Shown here piece by piece: positions 59,081 to 64,000 of a stretch of DNA of 64,000 nucleotides; the first letter of the stretch is position 1; the number at the start of each line of letters is the position of its first letter. This DNA comes from Zerene cesonia. Its lineage: Eukaryota > Arthropoda > Insecta > Lepidoptera > Pieridae. The notes beneath the pieces are model-generated. The model did no database searches and was not told the origin of the DNA. It saw only the letters and a program-made list of their open reading frames with translations. The stretch lies in the NCBI RefSeq assembly GCF_012273895.1, contig NC_052118.1:1178001-1242000 (forward strand), given 5' to 3'. The position numbers and the translations under genes are program-made.

Positions 59081-60144
59081 TCATTATTAACCCATATATA
59101 CATTTAATACTATTATATGCTTATTTTTGGTGACGACAATGCTGTATTTTTTCTGTTTTATTTTAAATCGCTTTTCATTCGTTCATTTTTCACGCCCATG
59201 GTAATTATTGAAAATAAAAATAATTTATTATCACCTTGCCAATCACTTGAAATAATACTCACATATTAGTAGATTAAAATGTAATTATAATGTAATTAGG
59301 TATTGAATAAAAATCTGAAAATTAACCTTTGTTTTATTTGACTATCAAAATATTAAAAAGAATATTAAATGGGAAAAGAAAATGATTGGGAAATTGTAAT
59401 ATTCTGTAAGAGGTTGGTGAAAAATTGAAAGGAATGTTTTTATCATGATTTTTATACATTTCTGTAAGACACGTCTGTTGTCAAGTATTTAAGAATAAAT
59501 CAAGCGACGTCTCTAAAATGAAGGAGGTTTTGGCCTTTACTCAATAAAGCCGTGGGTTTTCAACCGATTGACGTGATCCTTTTCATTTAATTAACAGGAA
59601 TATGATGTCACTTGGTCCGATATTTTACAATTTGGTTTGGTATCTCTCTTCTAACGACGTCAGAGACCTTTAAGTGACCTTTCACTAAAATGCCAATTAA
59701 TAATATTAAAAATCAAATCGAATGATAAAGAATATCACCAAAAAGGAGCATTCCAATGCAAGTAATATGAATCCAATGGCAATTTAACTTACAAAAGTTC
59801 CAAACTTAACTGACGCTCATAAATTCGGACACTATTTCAATACTCTCGCAACGAGCATTGTCGAATGTTTTCATTTATTTTTCGCCGTTACCCTCGCATT
59901 GTTTCAGTGTCAATTATTGTACTGCTGCGTCGGGAATAGACAATGGTCGCGTGAATTTCGCTGTAACATGTTGTGTTGATGATTGAACGCTCGTTGCGAG
60001 TTATATGAATGAGTTGTGCTGTATTATGCTTCAATGTAGTTGGAACATTGGGTTTCTGCTCATCTACTACTTATTCTATTCTTGGTGGCAAAAGAGTTTA
60101 GGTGGGCATATGCTTTGAGATTGTAATAAAGGTTATGATTTAGT
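59081..60144. other. Non-coding sequence with one repeat
   Basis: No gene was seen. An AACCGATTGAC-family copy lies at about 59543-59690 (AATAAAGCCGTGGGTTTTCA, ACCGATTGACGTGATCC, then TCAGAGACCTTTAAGTGACC). Confidence 0.55.
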
Positions 60145-60363
60145 AAATAAATTGATTTTTCAATTTATCTACACATGTGGATAACACCACTGCTCGAAAC
60201 GGTGAAGGAAAACATCATGAGGAAACCGGTACATCAGAGAACCAAAAATTTGACGACATGTGACATCTGTCAACCCGCACTTGGCCGGCATGGTGGATTA
60301 TGGCCTGAACCCTCATAGAAGACCTGTGTCCCAATAGTGGGAACAAATATGGGATGATGATGA
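60145..60363 (+). mobile_element. 5'-truncated TGATGATGA SINE with 11-bp target-site duplication
   Basis: It begins at the hairpin (AAATTGATTTTTCAATTT), keeps the CGGTGAAGGAAAACATCATG block, GACATGTGACATCTGTCAAC and GGGAACAAATATGGGATGAT, and lacks the tRNA head. TATGATTTAGT at 60134-60144 and 60364-60374 are identical flanks. Confidence 0.92.
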
Positions 60364-60778
60364 TATGATTTAGTCTAGATAATAAATACATACCTATGTA
60401 TAAAATATCTATAATTATTAATTAACTGTACGTAAACAGCTAGGGTAAAAATAAAGTACACGTGTCTTTTGGTGTTAGAATCTGAAAAATTCTTTCTCAT
60501 TCACTTCAAAGGAGAAATATTCTATAAAATACAGAAAAAATTCAGACAAGTTAATTTAAACAGACTTTGCATAGCTCGGATACTTTTACAGAATAAACAT
60601 TGTTCGTCAAGAATTCGCATTTCGACTTTATTAATCTGAAGAAATTAAACGTTAGGTAAAAATTTATTGAAAAGCCAGCGGAACGTGTAAATCTAAATAT
60701 AACGGAATTGATAATTTATACTATGCTAATTGATATATAAAAAGTCGGCAGCGGATAATTTTTTTTGAAGGTTTTTTT

Positions 60779-61658
60779 TTCTATTTTTGTTATAGATGCC
60801 CAAAAAGTTTTTACTAGTTTGAATCGAGAAAGTAACAAAAAAGCTAGGCTTATCGATATTGGGGCACAGGTGTGTGCGTTTACCACAAAAAACAACCCCT
60901 TTGTTATATCCCCATGCTTTCAGGGCATTCCTACCAGAATCTCAGACAGTATACCAATACTTGGTGTCAACATTTCGTGTGATGTCCAGTTTCGTAGTCA
61001 TCTGGAAGGAAAAGCTAAGCTAGCCTCTCAAAAACTTGGTGTGCTCTGTAGAGCGGGACAGTATTTCACAGCTCGCCAACGCCTATAACTCTACAAGGCC
61101 CAAGTTAGGCCACACATGGAATACTGCTCCCATCTCTGGGCCGGAGCACCCAAGTACCAGCTCCTTCCTTTTGACCGAATCCAGCGACGTGCGGCACGGT
61201 TTGTTGACGACCCTTGTCTTGCTAATCGTTTGGACTCTCTGGATCTTCGTAGAGATGTTGCATCTCTCTGCATATTTTACCGAATTTACCACGGTGAATG
61301 CTCTGAAGAGCTGTTCGGAACAATAGCTGCTACAGCTACAGCTGCTGAATTTCACCTCCGTACGACACGCCACAAACTAAAATATCATTGTCACCATCTG
61401 GATACGTGGCGATCATCCACAGTGCGCTTTAGGAGGAACTTTTTACCGCGCACTACTCCTCTGTGGAACGATCTACCCGCTTCAGCATTTCCGAACCACT
61501 ATGACTTGGGTCTCTTCAAGAAAAGAGCGTACTCTTCCCTTAAGGCCGGCAACACTCCTGCAACTCTCCAAGTTGCGTGGACGCCTATGGGCGGCGTTAA
61601 TCACCGGTGACGCGCCTGCTCGTTTGCCCGCTATTATATAAAAAAAAAAAAAAAAAAA
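60779..61658 (+). mobile_element. 5'-truncated CR1/L2-like non-LTR retrotransposon
   Basis: One reading frame continues from about 60765 to a stop at 61608-61610, broken once by TAA at 61086-61088. It encodes the region after the reverse-transcriptase catalytic core: a segment with QVCAFTT and LGVNIS, then RPHMEYCSHLWAGAP, FDRIQRRAARFVDDP and a C-terminal RRNFLPRTTPLWNDLP. This matches the C-terminal part of CR1/L2-clade polyproteins. The catalytic DD motif, endonuclease and ORF1 are absent. After the stop comes CGCCTGCTCGTTTGCCCGCT, ATTATAT and about 19 A. Exact 5' edge and target-site duplication were not determined. The clade call is from remembered motifs. Confidence 0.82.
61116..61610 (+). 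pseudogene. LINE polyprotein C-terminal fragment
   Basis: The 164-codon open stretch downstream of the internal stop. It is in the same frame as the upstream piece (60765-61088). It holds the conserved EYCSHLWAGAP and WRSSTVRFRRNFLP segments but no catalytic residues, so it is non-functional on its own. Confidence 0.8.
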
Positions 61659-61699
61659 CGAATTAATCTTAATGTATACATTGCGACACACGTTATTTG

Positions 61700-61980
61700 T
61701 CCGTGATGGACTCCTAAACTTTTCAACCGATTTTAATCAAATCTGCACACTATGTACCATCTCAAACCATCAATGCTAATTTGAAAGAAAGGATAGTTTT
61801 TTATTTCAATAACGATATATAATGAGTATTATACATAATTCAGTAATTATAGTAATAAGGTAATATATTATAAGATAAAATACATAGATTTGCAAGACAT
61901 TTTAAAGACGTAAACCTGGGATTGAAATCTTATTCGTAGTTGTTAGTTAAATTTTTAGTTGCATAGTATTCAATATCAAA
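61700..61980. other. Non-coding sequence, possible Helitron-like remnant
   Basis: GATGGACTCCTAAACTTTTC and AACCGATTTTAATCAAATC resemble the interior of Helitron-like repeats, but no ends were found. Confidence 0.4.
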
Positions 61981-62045
61981 ATACACGGGTTCGGATCCCG
62001 CCTCGAGGTTGATTTTTCTCTATTCTTTCAAAATTTCTCAATTTT
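61981..62045 (+). repeat. 3' fragment of the tRNA-headed SINE-like repeat
   Basis: ACGGGTTCGGATCCCGCCTC (B-box-like) then GAGGTTGATTTTTCTCTATT, CTTTCAAAATTTCTC, paralleling 39405-39465. Confidence 0.45.
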
Positions 62046-63739
62046 TTAATTGTATTTGGAGATTTTAATCTAAGATATCATAAACTTGTAACACATTGTA
62101 AGTTGGAAAACAATGATATCGGTATTGATATTTGAAATTTCTATAAATGTTATAAGGAACTAAGTGGTAACCGCGGCTTCTTCCGCTTGGTACCCGGTCA
62201 AAACGTAGCGTTTGTGGTCCGAACGTTAATCTATTTGTATACCAAAGATTAACAAATATACATCCATTAATTCTTACAAAGTTTTGCGTTTACAGTGATA
62301 ATGGGACTGGTAAGAAATAGCATAAACAAGATTATTAACCTAACTATACTAACCATTTGATTTCGACATTATCTTTTTGTTGTTTATATATATGTGATCA
62401 AAATAAATGAAAAAAACTTCGATATTATATCTAAGTACTTGGTATTGTAGTATTTCCAATTTATATATAATGTCATTAAAATATTTGCAGCGTAAAAAAT
62501 AAAACCCGCCAAAATTAAAAAGGCAAAATGGCGAGTGGACGAGTACTCTTCAGTGACGGCGTTTCAATTAATCGAATTAATTTTTGCGATACATCGATGG
62601 AAGCACTCATGCGATAAATTAATTTACATTTGTGTCAACTGAGATATTTTTGATATTTATTTGGCTATGTGGAAAGTCTGTACCTAACATATTTACAGGC
62701 TAAAATTTAAAGGAAAATTTTATTATTTACATAATACAAGTCTAAAAAAACAATTTGAACTGACAAGAATACCTCATTCTTCTTTTTAAAAATTATTTAT
62801 AGACATACCACAGATAAGAGAAGACCACAGATAATAACGACATAATCGAAGCGGTATAAACATGGCAGTAAAACATGAACATATTAAATCTTCCATTGCT
62901 TTATTGTCCATGTAATGAACGAAACAACAAACGTTTCAAAATTCACATCCACCTCAATTGAAACTCGAATTTCCACAGGTGGAGCATAAATCGAAACATA
63001 AGTATACCCAGCAAGCAGTTTATAAGCTTCATATATCCCCAGTTATCTCCTAGTTGCGCTGCGGCTGGCTTATTTATGAGCCTCTCAAGACCATTCATTG
63101 GTCTAGTGTTATTTTTATGGGATCTTCTGGACTAATAAATGGTGGGAGATTCTCTTGTGTAATTGTTTTTGTGGTTGGGATTGGAGGTCGAGGAATAGAT
63201 CAGCTAATGGGCAAGAAGGTTGTACTTGGTAACCGTGTGACTAGAATGGATTCTTGGGTGACATGAAGTTTTCTGGACTAGTTTAACAATACGCTTGTAT
63301 TGGAATATTTTCTGGACTGAATTTTTTTTTTGGATTTTTTGATTTGAAATAGTAATGTATTTATTAATTAGCCATGCTTCACGGTTTCAGCTGCTAAAGC
63401 CGCGGACACAACCAAGTATTTCTATTCCTTATGTGTTTTTTTATGTACATAAGCTACATCTGCAGCTAAATCAAATCCGTTTAGTGGTTTTCCTGTGAAA
63501 AATTAACAAATATTAGCTACTTGGATATATTTTGTAGGATAACGTGGACGAGGCAGGATTGTTTTTTTAATAAAGAGCTGTTATTTATTTATTTCATTTT
63601 TTATTTATAATAAAAAAATCAGAGTACATGTTTCACATTTGCTAGTAACAGAGAATATGATTAAAAAATTTAAAAAAAATTATCTATTACCTTATGTTAA
63701 CATTTTGTATGTGACTTCAATTCTTATACATATAACTGA
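62046..63739. other. AT-rich non-coding sequence
   Basis: No gene was supported. About 63365-63575 (CCATGCTTCACGGTTTCAGC, AAAGCCGCGG, then AAATCAAATCCGTTTAGTGG) resembles a decayed minus-strand Helitron end. The plus frame at 63054-63266 has no recognised family. Confidence 0.45.
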
Positions 63740-63935
63740 AGATGACTGATTGACATACTGGTCTACGCACAGCGCTAACCACTGGACGGATCGGGCTGAA
63801 ATTTGGCATGCAAATAGATGTTATAACGTAGGCATCTGCTAAGAAATGATTTTGATAAATTCTACCCCAAATAGGGGATGACAGTTTACACCATGAAAAT
63901 TTATTAAGTCCGCGGGCGAAGCTGCTGGCAATAAC
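63740..63935 (+). mobile_element. Non-autonomous Helitron, third family, decayed 3' end
   Basis: GGACGGATCGGGCTGAAATT, AATAGATGTTATAACGTAGG, AAATTCTACCCCAAATAGGG and ATGAAAATTTATTAAGTCC match the reverse complement of 47100-47325. The end reads GCTGCTGGCAATAAC instead of a CTAG terminus. Confidence 0.7.
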
Positions 63936-64000
63936 TACAATATACTACGAATCACATAGTTTTATCACACGATTTTCACTTTTGCTGTATGTATAAAGTA

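Noticed and set aside
1..64000. CRISPR array, bacterial operon, phage or integrated virus
   Set aside because: No evenly spaced identical repeats, no dense long open frames, and no viral domains were seen. Introns, pol III SINEs and Helitrons show nuclear animal DNA.

Overview
The window is animal nuclear DNA, and the repeats and the one clear gene point to Lepidoptera (butterfly or moth). It is AT-rich, has no operon-like packing, and carries many short interspersed elements of types common in that order: non-autonomous Helitrons of the Lep1 type (5' TC, a CG-rich hairpin, 3' CTAG, flanked by A and T), tRNA-headed SINEs ending in TGATGATGA with clear target-site duplications, and copies of a non-LTR retrotransposon tail ending in a TTTGCCCGCTAT-like motif plus poly(A). 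The species cannot be named from what is visible.

Only one intact gene can be supported: a four-exon plus-strand gene (47999-58736) encoding a 179-residue secreted protein with a signal peptide and a single six-cysteine chitin-binding type 2 (peritrophin-A) domain. It is best described as a CPAP1-type cuticular protein. Splice sites, phases (0, 0, 2), cysteine spacing, stop codon and a downstream AATAAA all agree.

Layout: 1-47.9 kb is intergenic, or possibly intronic to a gene lying outside the window. It holds no confident coding exon, roughly thirty-five recognisable repeat copies, one weak candidate minus-strand exon near 15.7-16.0 kb and one possible decayed coding fragment near 34.0-34.5 kb. 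48.0-58.7 kb is the cuticular protein gene, with a 7.2 kb first intron that itself carries several transposon copies. 58.7-64 kb contains the 3' UTR, a 5'-truncated SINE, an 0.88 kb truncated CR1/L2-like LINE with one internal nonsense codon, and further Helitron-like sequence.

I looked for an undescribed system and did not find one I would defend. The more interesting observations concern transposon biology: tandem and inverted Helitron pieces, a 60-bp SINE insertion with perfect duplications, SINE internal-deletion variants, and SINE/LINE shared tails. The minus-strand open exon candidate is also worth a transcript check.
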